Origin: Lentibacter algarum
GTDB lineage: Bacteria; Pseudomonadota; Alphaproteobacteria; Rhodobacterales; Rhodobacteraceae
Reading direction: 5' to 3'
Assembly: GCF_018860975.1 (NCBI RefSeq)
Contig: NZ_JAHKQI010000002.1
Span: forward strand, 62,001-126,000
Length of the DNA stretch: 64,000 nucleotides
A program made the translations under genes and the position numbers. A model generated the notes under the pieces. The model had not been told where the DNA came from and made no database searches. It was given only the letters and a program-made list of their open reading frames with translations. Each line of letters starts with the position of its first letter. Positions within the stretch are counted from its first letter, which is position 1. Positions 51,060 through 59,764 of this stretch are shown here, in pieces.

Positions 51060-52172
51060 ATGAATGCGCCGCTTGAAGGACTAAAGGTTGTTGAACTGGC
51101 ACGCATTCTGGCTGGGCCTTGGGCCGGGCAGACGCTTGCTGACTTAGGCGCAGAAGTGATCAAGGTTGAGGCCCCGCAAGGTGACGACACGCGCCAGTGG
51201 GGCCCTCCCTTTGTTGAGCGTGATGGCGATACTTCGGCTTCCTACTTTCACGCCTGCAACCGTGGCAAGGCCAGCGTTGCGCTCGACTTTCGCACGCCTG
51301 AGGGGCAAGCGCAGGTGCGTGAGTTGGTCGCTGATGCAGATATCCTGATCGAGAATTTCAAAGTTGGCGGACTGAAGAAGTATGGCCTTGATTATGAGAG
51401 CTTGGCGGAAGTGAACCCGCGGCTGATCTATTGTTCGATCACCGGCTTCGGGCAGACGGGACCTTATGCGCATCGCGCGGGGTATGACTACATTATTCAA
51501 GGCATGTCGGGCCTCATGTCGATCACCGGAGAACCTGACGGACAACCGCAGCGGGCCGGCGTGGCGATCACAGATGTGTTCACAGGTGTTTACTCTGTTG
51601 CTGGTGTGCTGGCCGCTTTGTACCAGCGCGAGCGCACCGGGCGTGGGCAGCATGTTGATATGGCGCTGCTGGATGTGGCTGTATCGGTGTCTGCGAACCA
51701 AGGGCTGAACTATCTGACGACCGGCACCGCCCCGAGCCGCACGGGGAACTATCACCCCAACCTCACGCCTTATCAGGTGTTTGATTGCGCTGACGGGCAT
51801 ATCATTATTGCGACGGGAAATGACGCCCAGTACCAGCGGCTTTGCGGGCTTCTCGGGCTCGACTGGATGAAAGACCACGCTGACTATTTGCACAACTCTG
51901 ATCGGGTGAAGAACCGGCCTGCTATGATAGCGCTCCTGATGGGTGAAACTGCGAAGCTGACCAAAGCGAAGTTGCTTGCTGGCTGTGAATCTGAAGGAAT
52001 TCCCGCGGGGCCGATCAATGATATGGCTGAGATGTTTGCTGATCCACATGTGCAGGCCCGGGGGATGCAGTTCGAGCTTGATGGCGTGCCCGGTGTGCGA
52101 GCACCTTTCGTGTTTTCGGATGCAGAACTGGCGTTGAAACGACCTTCACCGAAGCTGAACGAAGACGGGTAG
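51060..52172 (+). CDS. CaiB/BaiF family CoA-transferase
   Basis: Class III CoA-transferase, 370 residues. LKVVELARILAGPWAGQTLADLGAEVIKVE is the family start, shown here in part, with the ADILIENFKVGGLKKYGLDY segment carrying the conserved Asp. Further features are YCSITGFGQTGPYAHRAGYD, LAALYQRERTGRGQHVDMALLD and EGIPAGPIND. Members move CoA between formyl, succinyl, carnitine or aromatic acids; the substrate cannot be given. A double-hairpin repeat starts 8 bases after the stop. Confidence 0.92.
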   Translation: MNAPLEGLKVVELARILAGPWAGQTLADLGAEVIKVEAPQGDDTRQWGPPFVERDGDTSASYFHACNRGKASVALDFRTPEGQAQVRELVADADILIENFKVGGLKKYGLDYESLAEVNPRLIYCSITGFGQTGPYAHRAGYDYIIQGMSGLMSITGEPDGQPQRAGVAITDVFTGVYSVAGVLAALYQRERTGRGQHVDMALLDVAVSVSANQGLNYLTTGTAPSRTGNYHPNLTPYQVFDCADGHIIIATGNDAQYQRLCGLLGLDWMKDHADYLHNSDRVKNRPAMIALLMGETAKLTKAKLLAGCESEGIPAGPINDMAEMFADPHVQARGMQFELDGVPGVRAPFVFSDAELALKRPSPKLNEDG

Positions 52173-52180
52173 GGCTGCTT

Positions 52181-52258
52181 TCGAATTTTGCTTCGCAAAA
52201 TCCGATCAATGCGAGGGGCCAGCCCCTCGCGCTCCCCGGGATATTTTTTCCAAGAAAA
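52181..52258. repeat. Rhodobacterales-type double-hairpin intergenic repeat, copy 2
   Basis: Near-identical to 36798-36875 apart from a few bases (TTTGC to TTCGC loop, TGTAAGC to TCAATGC, ATATTTATA to ATATTTTTT). Hairpins GAATTTTGC/GCAAAATCC and GCGAGGGGC/GCCCCTCGC are kept. The region starts 8 bases after the CoA-transferase stop and ends 6 bases before the lpxK stop. Confidence 0.92.
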
Positions 52259-52263
52259 TGAAC

Positions 52264-53217
52264 TTAGGTATGGCTTTCGAGAAGTGCATTCAGGCCTTCG
52301 GGATTCTGGAGTTTGAGGCGGACGGGGAGTGTGAGCACCTCCTGTCTGAAAGCCTTGGGAAGCCGCACTGCATCTTTTTCTGTGGTGACAAGGCGCGCGT
52401 TGTGGCGCTGAGCGTCGGCGAGCAGGCGGGTCATGAGGGGTTGCGAAAGTGGCTGGTGATCGGCGAGGGCCTCGGTGTGAACAAGAGTTGCGCCGAGGCT
52501 GCGTAGTGTTGCGAAAAACTTTTCTGGATGGCCTATACCTGCGAAAGCGAGGACGCGGGTATCTTGCCAGTCCATTCCGGTAGAAAGCGGCTCTAACATT
52601 GCATGAAACAGAGGTTTGCCGGTGTTTGGCTGTGGACCTTCGCCGATCAGAACGAGAGCCTCGGCGCGCGCTAAACCAGTTGTGACAGGCTCGCGAAGGG
52701 GGCCGGCAGGGATGCAGCGTTGATTGCCGAAACCACGTTTGGCGTCGACCACTACGAGCGATATATCCTTATGCAGGGACGGATCTTGAAAGCCGTCATC
52801 CAGGATGATGTGAGATGCGCCCGCGTTAACGGCGGCTTGTGCGCCTGCTAACCGGTTTTTTGACACCCAGACGGGGGCGAAAGCTGACAGCAACAATGGC
52901 TCGTCGCCAGCTTCGGACGCGGAGTGCTGACGCTCAACGACTTGCACGGGCCCTACGAGTGATCCGCCGTATCCTCGCGTCACGACATGGGGTGTGTGGC
53001 CCTGCCCGACGAGGTGTTGCAGCAGATAGATAACTGTCGGCGTTTTGCCGGTGCCGCCTGCGTTGATATTGCCGACGCAAATTACGGGTATTGGAAGTTT
53101 TTGTGGCGTGCCGCGCGAGAGGCGGCGGGCAGTTCCCCATGCATAGAGCTTGCCGATTGGGGCGAGCAACGTGGCTTGCCAACTTGACGGGCGAAACCAG
53201 AAACTGGGGGTTTGCAT
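52264..53217 (-). CDS. lpxK: Tetraacyldisaccharide 4'-kinase
   Basis: LpxK, 317 residues, phosphorylates the lipid A disaccharide at the 4' position on the inner-membrane face. The start (FRPSSWQATLLAPIGKLYAWG) is membrane-associated. The P-loop GNINAGGTGKTPTVI is near residue 48, followed by VVTRGYGG and the HIILDDGFQDPSLHKD segment, where the DDGFQ motif binds ATP/metal. Its start ATG overlaps the stop of waaA as TAATG, so the two LPS-core genes are translated together. Confidence 0.96.
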   Translation of the reverse strand: MQTPSFWFRPSSWQATLLAPIGKLYAWGTARRLSRGTPQKLPIPVICVGNINAGGTGKTPTVIYLLQHLVGQGHTPHVVTRGYGGSLVGPVQVVERQHSASEAGDEPLLLSAFAPVWVSKNRLAGAQAAVNAGASHIILDDGFQDPSLHKDISLVVVDAKRGFGNQRCIPAGPLREPVTTGLARAEALVLIGEGPQPNTGKPLFHAMLEPLSTGMDWQDTRVLAFAGIGHPEKFFATLRSLGATLVHTEALADHQPLSQPLMTRLLADAQRHNARLVTTEKDAVRLPKAFRQEVLTLPVRLKLQNPEGLNALLESHT

Positions 53218-54431
53218 TACGGAGCTCCCAAGTTATCGAGAATATCATGAACGAGGGCAGTGATCTTGTCAGTTACTTCGGCACCCTCGGTCGCGATTTC
53301 CCATGCTGACATAGCCATTTGCGCCGCGCGGTCAGGGGCGGAAAGCTGTGTGACGGCGGCGGCGAGTGTTTCGGTATCACGGACAATTCGGGCGCCGCCT
53401 ACGCTGGCGAAACGCGAGTAGCTTTCAAGGTGACGCCCGACATTTGGGCCGTATAGGATCGCTGATCCAAGGTTGGCTGGAGCGTAAGGATTGTGCCCGC
53501 CGAAGCCCGGAACGAGCGAAGCCCCCATAAAGGCAACAGGTGCGAGACGTAGCCAGAGGCCCATTTCGAAAGGGTCTTCAGCGAGTAAAACCTGGGCTGT
53601 TTCATCGGCGATTCCGGCAAGGTCGGGCCAGACTGAAAATCGCAAGTTATGCCTTATTAGAGACTGTTTGAAGCCGGAAAATTCGTCTTCATCGTCGGGC
53701 ACAAGCAGCAGTAGCAGGCGATGTGCTGCGCGATTGGCTTTGGCGTGGGCTTCAAGCACGGTATCAAGCTCTTCGAGCCGCGCACAGGCCGCGAGCCAAG
53801 TCGGGCGGGACTTAACTGCACCGCGCAGCTCTTCCAGATCGGTTGCGTTATAGGGCAGAGCCGGAATGCCTTCCTGCATACGGCCGGCGATAGTGACATC
53901 GGCGGCATCGACGCCGAAGCGCTCTAGCAATAGTGAGGCCTCTGCATCGCGGGCAAAGTAGGATGCGAAGGCCTGAACCGCCCGCTTTTCGGCGTGGCTA
54001 AGAGACCGCCAGCGACCTGTTAACAAGCCTTGTGACTGAGCGTCGATCATCAACAAGGGTGTGCCCCGCTTGGCGGTTTCGCTGATGAGGGCGGTTCTTA
54101 ACCAGCCACCGGCCCAAAGACAAAGGCGAGGATTGTATTTCTCGAAGAAACGGGCGTTTTCAGAGGGCTTGTCACTTGTAAACACATGCCAAGCGACGAA
54201 TGGATCGAAGCCTTCGGGCTGAAGCACGCTGCCGTCGGTGGTGACGAGGCAGCTAAGATCGGGCCGTTCGGCAAGCAAGGCGCGGCGAAGCTGCAAAAAG
54301 GCCGGCAAATGCGCAGGTTCTGTCGCGTGAAACCACAGATCAATGACCTGCGCGTCCGCGCTTCCCGAAGTCGACGACTTTTGACTGCGTCCACCACGAG
54401 AAAGCAGGCCTGTTAGCAGTGGTTTTACCAT
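53217..54431 (-). CDS. waaA: 3-deoxy-D-manno-octulosonic acid transferase
   Basis: Kdo transferase (KdtA), 404 residues, adding Kdo to lipid IVA. The glycosyltransferase-30 features seen are LWFHATEPAHLPAFLQL near the N terminus, where E is in the place of the catalytic glutamate of the usual WLHAASVGE, GGHNPYAPANLGSAILYGP near the C terminus (donor site), and DAQSQGLLTGRWRSLSH. The N-terminal signature is divergent, so the enzyme may be diverged or have altered specificity. The overlap with lpxK supports the assignment. Its start is ATG 54431. Confidence 0.88.
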   Translation of the reverse strand: MVKPLLTGLLSRGGRSQKSSTSGSADAQVIDLWFHATEPAHLPAFLQLRRALLAERPDLSCLVTTDGSVLQPEGFDPFVAWHVFTSDKPSENARFFEKYNPRLCLWAGGWLRTALISETAKRGTPLLMIDAQSQGLLTGRWRSLSHAEKRAVQAFASYFARDAEASLLLERFGVDAADVTIAGRMQEGIPALPYNATDLEELRGAVKSRPTWLAACARLEELDTVLEAHAKANRAAHRLLLLLVPDDEDEFSGFKQSLIRHNLRFSVWPDLAGIADETAQVLLAEDPFEMGLWLRLAPVAFMGASLVPGFGGHNPYAPANLGSAILYGPNVGRHLESYSRFASVGGARIVRDTETLAAAVTQLSAPDRAAQMAMSAWEIATEGAEVTDKITALVHDILDNLGAP

Positions 54432-54537
54432 TGGGCTCTTGGCACGTGATTAACCTCTTTGCGCGATTGCGTTAACCTAAGGCATTGCCATCTATGGTCA
54501 AGCCGATGCATTTAGTGAAGCGAGTATGGAGCCCGGT

Positions 54538-55284
54538 ATGAAACCATTTTTGATCTTGCAACTGCGCCCTGAAGCAGCGGCTTCCGACAGCGAGTTTTTT
54601 GCGATTTGCCGCAATGCGGGCTTGGACGCGAATGAAGTGAAGCGGATCAGGCTTGATCAAGAAGCTTTGCCAACAGAGCTAAATCTTGATGATTTCTCCG
54701 GTGTTATTGTCGGCGGTGGGCCGGGGTGCGTGAGCGATGCACCTGCACAGAAAACGGATGATGAAGCGCGGATTGAGGCTGAGATATTGGGCCTCATGCC
54801 GCAGATAACCGAGCGCGACTTTCCCTTCATGGGGTGCTGCTACGGGATCGGAATTCTGGGCCATCATCTTGCGCAAAATGTTAGCAAGGAGCGTTACTCG
54901 GAGCCGGTAGGAACCGCTGATTGCAGGCTGACAACAGCCGGAGAACTTGATCCGGTTTGTGCCGGTTTGCCAAAGCGGTTTGATGCCTTTGTAGGGCACA
55001 AAGAGGCAATGCAGAGCCTACCTGACGGGTGTGAACACCTTATTGAAGCGCCGAGTTGCCCTTACCAAATGATCCGGTATGGGCAGAATGTTTACGCAAC
55101 GCAGTTTCACCCCGAGGCTGACGGAGCCGAGTTTGAAATCCGGATCAATATCTATAAGCACAAAGGCTACTTTGCGCCGGCAGAGGCCGAGGGCCTGATT
55201 GCCATGTGCCGCACCGCAAATGTGACGGCACCCGCCAGTATCTTGCGAAGCTTTGTGGAGCGCTATCGGTCGCTATCAGACTAG
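54538..55284 (+). CDS. Class I glutamine amidotransferase (GuaA-like domain)
   Basis: A 248-residue class I glutamine amidotransferase domain protein. The nucleophile is in FMGCCYGIGILGHHLA (Cys at about residue 101), and FHPEAD carries the His/Glu. It has no ATP-pyrophosphatase domain, so it is not a complete GMP synthase. Similar stand-alone domains include PuuD (gamma-glutamyl-GABA hydrolase), but PuuD differs in detail and I do not assert it. The neighbourhood (aminotransferase, polyamine oxidase and transport) fits a polyamine role. GGAG at 54528-54531 sets the start at 54538. Confidence 0.85.
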   Translation: MKPFLILQLRPEAAASDSEFFAICRNAGLDANEVKRIRLDQEALPTELNLDDFSGVIVGGGPGCVSDAPAQKTDDEARIEAEILGLMPQITERDFPFMGCCYGIGILGHHLAQNVSKERYSEPVGTADCRLTTAGELDPVCAGLPKRFDAFVGHKEAMQSLPDGCEHLIEAPSCPYQMIRYGQNVYATQFHPEADGAEFEIRINIYKHKGYFAPAEAEGLIAMCRTANVTAPASILRSFVERYRSLSD

Positions 55285-55305
55285 ACAGAATCAAACGGCG
55301 TGCTA

Positions 55306-55319
55306 AATTTGATCAAATT
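55306..55319. promoter_or_regulatory. Palindromic operator candidate, site 1
   Basis: AATTTGATCAAATT is a perfect 14-bp palindrome, 26 bases before the aminotransferase start codon and 22 bases after the amidotransferase stop. It shares its core with sites at 62075-62086 and 62859-62872, near the GntR gene. Confidence 0.6.
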
Positions 55320-55344
55320 ATTGGTCAGCCTGATGGAGCACGCT

Positions 55345-56697
55345 ATGAAAGATGATAACTTCCTCAAAGAGAACAACGCGCGTCACATGTGGCACCCTAT
55401 GGGAGCGCCCGGCGACAGCCTTGAGCACCCACCTACGATCATTAAAAGCGCCGAGGGTGTGAAGATCACTGATCTTGACGGCGCTGAAGTTGTTGATGCC
55501 GTTGGCGGGCTTTGGTGCGTTAACCTTGGTTACTCTAATGACGTGGTCAAAGATGCGATTGCCAAGCAACTGTATGAGCTGCCCTACTACTCGGCCTTTG
55601 CGGGCACGAGTAACCCGACGGCGATTGAGGCGTCATATGCTGTGCGTGAGTTCTTTAAGGATGACGGCATGGGGCGGGTGTTTTTCACCTCCGGCGGTTC
55701 TGATTCGGTTGAGACATGTCTGCGGCTTTCGAGACAGTATCACCGCATCAAGGGCGAGCCGACGCGCACCAAGTTTTTGAGCCTCAAGAAGGGCTATCAC
55801 GGCACGCATTTTGGCGGTGCAAGTGTGAACGGTAACAACCGTTTTCGCATTGCTTACGAGCCGCTTTTGCCGGGTTGCTTTCACCTGCCGAGCCCGTACG
55901 ACTACCGCAACCCGTTTAACGAGAGCGACCCTGCCAAGCTCGCGCAACTTATTGCGCAAGCGATGGAAGACGAGATCAACTTCCAAGGGGCGAACACGAT
56001 TGCGGCGTTTATCATGGAGCCGATTCAGGGCGCGGGTGGGGTGATTGTGCCGCATGAGAGCTTGATGCCGATGCTTCGGGAAATTTGCACGCGGCACGGA
56101 ATTTTGATGATCTCTGATGAGGTGATCACCGGATTTGGCCGCACCGGCGACTGGAGCGGCGCGCGGCACTGGGGCGTGAAGCCCGACATGATGAGCCTCG
56201 CGAAAGGCATTACTTCAGGCTACTTCCCTGTTGGGGCGGCGATGATGAGCGAGGCTGTGGCGGATGTGTTTGAAAAAGACACGTCGGGTGAAGCAGGGAT
56301 ATTCCACGGCTACACCTATTCCGCGCACCCTGTTGGGGCAGCCGCGGTGACTGCGACGCTGAGCGAGACGCTACGTCTGGACACCAAAACCAACGCAGCG
56401 GCGCGCGGCACACAGCTGTTTGAGGGGATGAAAGCTCTGGCTGGAAAATACGACATTATCGGCGATGTGCGCGGAGGGCATGGCTTGATGACCGGCGTTG
56501 AAATTGTCTCTAACAAGGCTGAAAAGACGCCGATGGACATGGCTGTGATGAAGGCCATTCACAAGGCGACTTATGAAACCGGAGCCATGGTTCGGCTTGG
56601 GGGCAACAATGTATTGATGTCACCGCCGCTGACAATTTCAGAGAGCGAAGTCGATGTGATCATCAACGCGCTGGATGTGGGTTTTGGCTCGGTTTGA
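55345..56697 (+). CDS. Class III aminotransferase, putative putrescine/omega-amino acid type
   Basis: PLP-dependent aminotransferase of 450 residues, fold type I class III. Key features: MWHPMGAPGDSLEHPPTII at the N terminus, VDAVGGLWCVNLGYSND, VFFTSGGSDSVETCLRLSRQY, MISDEVITGFGRTGDW (PLP-binding Asp), and SLAKGITSGYFPVGA with the Schiff-base lysine. Related enzymes act on putrescine, beta-alanine, taurine or GABA with pyruvate. Position in a polyamine region suggests a diamine or GABA-type substrate. Start ATG 55345 follows GGAG in TGATGGAGCACG. Convergent with the FAD oxidase gene. Confidence 0.9.
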   Translation: MKDDNFLKENNARHMWHPMGAPGDSLEHPPTIIKSAEGVKITDLDGAEVVDAVGGLWCVNLGYSNDVVKDAIAKQLYELPYYSAFAGTSNPTAIEASYAVREFFKDDGMGRVFFTSGGSDSVETCLRLSRQYHRIKGEPTRTKFLSLKKGYHGTHFGGASVNGNNRFRIAYEPLLPGCFHLPSPYDYRNPFNESDPAKLAQLIAQAMEDEINFQGANTIAAFIMEPIQGAGGVIVPHESLMPMLREICTRHGILMISDEVITGFGRTGDWSGARHWGVKPDMMSLAKGITSGYFPVGAAMMSEAVADVFEKDTSGEAGIFHGYTYSAHPVGAAAVTATLSETLRLDTKTNAAARGTQLFEGMKALAGKYDIIGDVRGGHGLMTGVEIVSNKAEKTPMDMAVMKAIHKATYETGAMVRLGGNNVLMSPPLTISESEVDVIINALDVGFGSV

Positions 56698-56712
56698 TCT
56701 GAGTATCCAGGC

Positions 56713-56730
56713 AAAAAGCCGCAGGCGCGG
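56713..56730 (-). terminator. Weak terminator after FAD oxidase gene
   Basis: Read on the minus strand, CCGC and GCGG pair around GCCT, followed by CTTTTTG. The stem is short, so the call is tentative. Confidence 0.35.
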
Positions 56731-58050
56731 TTACCAGTCTTTGAGGGCTGCGCCTGCGTAGATACCGAGCATTAGAGCGCGACGGGCGCGGCCCAGCGGA
56801 AACTTCAAAGGCGGTTTCTGCATCAGTTTTGGTGAGAGCAACTTTTGTGACCCAAGGATTTGTTCGGCCAAAAGCGCGCCTGTGTAACTGCCCATAGCAA
56901 CGCCGTTGCCGTGATAGGCGAAGCCAGCGTAGGTGCCTGGCATGTCGGGAACGGGGCCCGCGAAGGGCGTGAGGCCAGCCGACAAGCAAACCATGCCAGA
57001 CCAGTAATGTGGTGTCTCGACCTGCGCCCAAGCGGGGAACATGCTTTCAAAGTCGCTGCGGATTTTGCGTTTGATAGCGGCTTCGCTGAGGTCGCTTGAG
57101 GTAAGCCCTCCGCGCATGCCAAAGAGAAAGCGGCGGTTGGGCATGAGGCGGAAATAGTGCAAGAGATTGCGGCTGTCGTAAGACATCTGATCGGAGTGCC
57201 AGCCTGCGGCAAGCTCTGCATCTGTTAGCTCGCGAGTGACGATCACCGACGATTGCGAAGGCATATAGCGGGCGGCGAGCCACGGTGGCACATCTTCAGA
57301 AGAATAGCCGTTGGTCGCGAGGGTGAGCTGCTCGGCTTCAAGTGTGCCTTGCGGTGTTTTGAGCGCGTAAGTTCCACTGCGGGAAATGTCGGAAACCGGC
57401 GAAGCGCCATATACTGTGACGCCAGCAGCTTCGGCGGCGCGCAGCAGCCCTACGAGATACTTGCGTGGGTTGAGGCCAAAGCCGATAGGCGTTGTCATGC
57501 CACCATGAAACGGGCCGGGCATGCCGAGGGTTTCAAGCTCGGATTTGCTGTGCAGTGTTGGGGTTACACCGTAATTTTCTTCAATTTCGCGCGCCTCGGC
57601 TTCGAACGGATAGCCAGCTTTATGCGAGACAATTGTCTCACCTTTACTATGTGTCTCAGCGTCGATTTCATGCGTTGAAAGGGTTTCGGCGACATGTTTG
57701 ACGGCGGCAACTTCGGCCTGACGATACTCAAGGCGAGCGGGCTTTCCATGCATGCGGTCGATCATGCCATTGGAAGCCTTTGCACCACCGAGGCAGCAAA
57801 AACCGCCGTTGCGACCTGAAGCACCAAAGCCGGGGAAAGTGGCGTCGAGCACAACGGTTTTGACGCCACTTTCAGCGAGCCTGAGCGCCGCTGAAAGGCC
57901 TGTAAAGCCTGCTCCGATGATGGCAACATCAGCTTTTTCTGCACCAATGAGAGCCGGGCGCATTAGTGTTGAATCAGGCACTGTTTCGGCCCAATAGCAG
58001 TTTTCTATACGGGCATAATCATAGGCGTGATCCGAAAAGATGCGACGCAT
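56731..58050 (-). CDS. FAD-dependent oxidoreductase, PuuB-like (gamma-glutamylputrescine or polyamine oxidase)
   Basis: D-amino-acid-oxidase fold flavoprotein of 439 residues. The FAD-binding GAGFTGLSAALRLAESG is at residues about 47-63, with GFGASGRNGGF after it. The middle has LPGPFHGGMTTPIGFGLNPRKYL-like substrate-domain elements, and the C terminus carries MPGTYAGFAYHGNGVAMG. It resembles PuuB, which oxidises gamma-glutamylputrescine. Gene order after potI (58050 overlaps the potI stop) supports a polyamine substrate. A glutamylputrescine synthetase (PuuA) is not in the window, so the free amine is possible. Confidence 0.87.
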   Translation of the reverse strand: MRRIFSDHAYDYARIENCYWAETVPDSTLMRPALIGAEKADVAIIGAGFTGLSAALRLAESGVKTVVLDATFPGFGASGRNGGFCCLGGAKASNGMIDRMHGKPARLEYRQAEVAAVKHVAETLSTHEIDAETHSKGETIVSHKAGYPFEAEAREIEENYGVTPTLHSKSELETLGMPGPFHGGMTTPIGFGLNPRKYLVGLLRAAEAAGVTVYGASPVSDISRSGTYALKTPQGTLEAEQLTLATNGYSSEDVPPWLAARYMPSQSSVIVTRELTDAELAAGWHSDQMSYDSRNLLHYFRLMPNRRFLFGMRGGLTSSDLSEAAIKRKIRSDFESMFPAWAQVETPHYWSGMVCLSAGLTPFAGPVPDMPGTYAGFAYHGNGVAMGSYTGALLAEQILGSQKLLSPKLMQKPPLKFPLGRARRALMLGIYAGAALKDW

Positions 58051-58871
58051 CAGTCGTCTATCCGCTCGGCGGCCCGCTCTTCACGTTGCTGGCGCACCGC
58101 GGCCCGCTTAGAGATGAGCGAGGCCGAGATAACCCCGACAGTGACGATGCTGATCATCATTGTCGAAAGTGCGTTGATCTCGGGTGACACTCCGAGGCGC
58201 ACGGCTGAGTAGATCTTGATCGGCAGGGTTGTTGCCGAAGGGCCAGACGTGAAGGACGCAATAACGAGATCGTCGAGCGATAGGGTGAAGGCGAGCAGCC
58301 AACCCGAGATAACTGCGGGGGCGATGACCGGAAGTGTCACGAGACGAAAAGCCTCGAAGGGTGAGCAGCCAAGATCAAGTGCAGCTTCTTCTAGAGAGCG
58401 ATCAAAGCTGACGAGGCGTGACGAAACCACCACCGAGACATAGCACATCGAAAAGGTTGTATGAGCGAGGATGATTGTCATCATGCCACGGTCAAACCCG
58501 ATGCCAATGAAGAGCAAGAGAAGCGACAGGCCAGTGATCACTTCGGGCATCACGAGGGGTGCATAGATCATGCCCGAAAAGAGCGTGCGGCCCATGAAGC
58601 GGCCGCCGCGCACGAGGACATAGGCCGCCATTGTGCCAAGCACCGCTGCGAATGTTGAGCTGACGACAGCGACTTTGATTGTCACCCATGCTGCGTCAAG
58701 GAAGGCTTCGTTTTGAAACAGCGTGCCATACCATTTGGTTGAGAAGCCCGCCCAAACAGTGACCAGTTTTGACGCGTTGAAGCTGTAGATGACCAGGATG
58801 ACCATCGGCAGGTAAAGAAAGACAAAACCGAGGGTAAGGGAGGTTGCGTTGAACCATGTGAAACGTCTCAT
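58050..58871 (-). CDS. potI: Polyamine ABC transporter permease (PotI-type)
   Basis: Inner-membrane permease of 273 residues with six hydrophobic segments. The EAA loop that contacts the ATPase is visible in EEAALDLGCSPFEAFRLVTLPVI. The start at 58871 is set by an ATGA overlap with potH; a long frame to 59003 lies inside potH. It pairs with PotH in the ABC importer. Family membership (PotI/PotC) is from the similarity of the MRRFTWFNATSLTLGFVFLY start and the loop. Confidence 0.92.
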   Translation of the reverse strand: MRRFTWFNATSLTLGFVFLYLPMVILVIYSFNASKLVTVWAGFSTKWYGTLFQNEAFLDAAWVTIKVAVVSSTFAAVLGTMAAYVLVRGGRFMGRTLFSGMIYAPLVMPEVITGLSLLLLFIGIGFDRGMMTIILAHTTFSMCYVSVVVSSRLVSFDRSLEEAALDLGCSPFEAFRLVTLPVIAPAVISGWLLAFTLSLDDLVIASFTSGPSATTLPIKIYSAVRLGVSPEINALSTMMISIVTVGVISASLISKRAAVRQQREERAAERIDD

Positions 58872-59761
58872 TGGCCTTCTGCCTCGCGCTGTTTTTGCTC
58901 GTTGCGCTGGAACAGCACGATCGGGATGATCAGGATGAGCAGGAGGATGACGGCGACAGCGGATGCAACGGGCCAGTCGCGGTTGGAGAAGAACTCCTCC
59001 CACAGGACTTTACCGATCATCAGGGTTTTTGAACCGCCGAGGAGCGAGGGAATGACGAACTCGCCCAATGCTGGAATGAACACGAGAAAGCAGCCCGCGA
59101 TGATGCCTTGTTTGCTCAGCGGGATTGTCACCAGCCAAAATGCCGTGAGGCGTGAGCAGCCCAAGTCTTCTGCGGCCTCAAGCAAGGATGCATCGAGTTT
59201 TTCCAATGCTGCGTAGATCGGCAAAATCATAAAGGGCAGGTAGGTATAAACGATGCCGATATAGACCGCCGTGTTGGTGTTGAGAATGACCAACGGCTCG
59301 GAGATGAGCCCCGTCCACATCAGGAACTGGTTGAGGAAACCCTCGTTGGAGAGGATGCCCATCCATGAGTAAACGCGGATCAGAAAGCTTGTCCAGAAGG
59401 GCAGGATGATCAGCATCATCAGGGTTGGGCGCCACTCGTCAGCGGACTGTGCCATAGCGTAGGCGATGGGATAGCCGATGAGCAGGGTAAACAGTGTTGA
59501 AATCGCTGCGATCTGGAGGCTGGAAAGGTAGGCTTTCCAGTAGAGATCGTCGGTGGTGAGGAAGGTGAAGTTCTCCCAATCGAGATCGGCGAAGAAGCCT
59601 TTGATGCCCTCCCAGCCGGAGTTTAGATCGAGCGTTGGGGTGTAGGGCGGGATCGCCAGTGCGGTGTCTGACAGGCTGATCTTGAAGACGATAATGAACG
59701 GCACGAGGAACAAGACCAAAAGCCAGAAGTAAGGAACAGCAATGAGGGTAAAGCGGCGCAT
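58868..59761 (-). CDS. potH: Polyamine ABC transporter permease (PotH-type)
   Basis: Permease of 297 residues with six membrane segments, beginning MRRFTLIAVPYFWLLVLFLVP. The EAA loop is LLEAAEDLGCSRLTAFWLVTIPL. A long loop with residues 40-75 (after SDTALAIPPYTP) faces the periplasm. It is the partner of PotI. Its own stop overlaps potI, and it starts 3 bases from the potG stop. Confidence 0.94.
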   Translation of the reverse strand: MRRFTLIAVPYFWLLVLFLVPFIIVFKISLSDTALAIPPYTPTLDLNSGWEGIKGFFADLDWENFTFLTTDDLYWKAYLSSLQIAAISTLFTLLIGYPIAYAMAQSADEWRPTLMMLIILPFWTSFLIRVYSWMGILSNEGFLNQFLMWTGLISEPLVILNTNTAVYIGIVYTYLPFMILPIYAALEKLDASLLEAAEDLGCSRLTAFWLVTIPLSKQGIIAGCFLVFIPALGEFVIPSLLGGSKTLMIGKVLWEEFFSNRDWPVASAVAVILLLILIIPIVLFQRNEQKQREAEGQ

Positions 59762-59764
59762 GGC

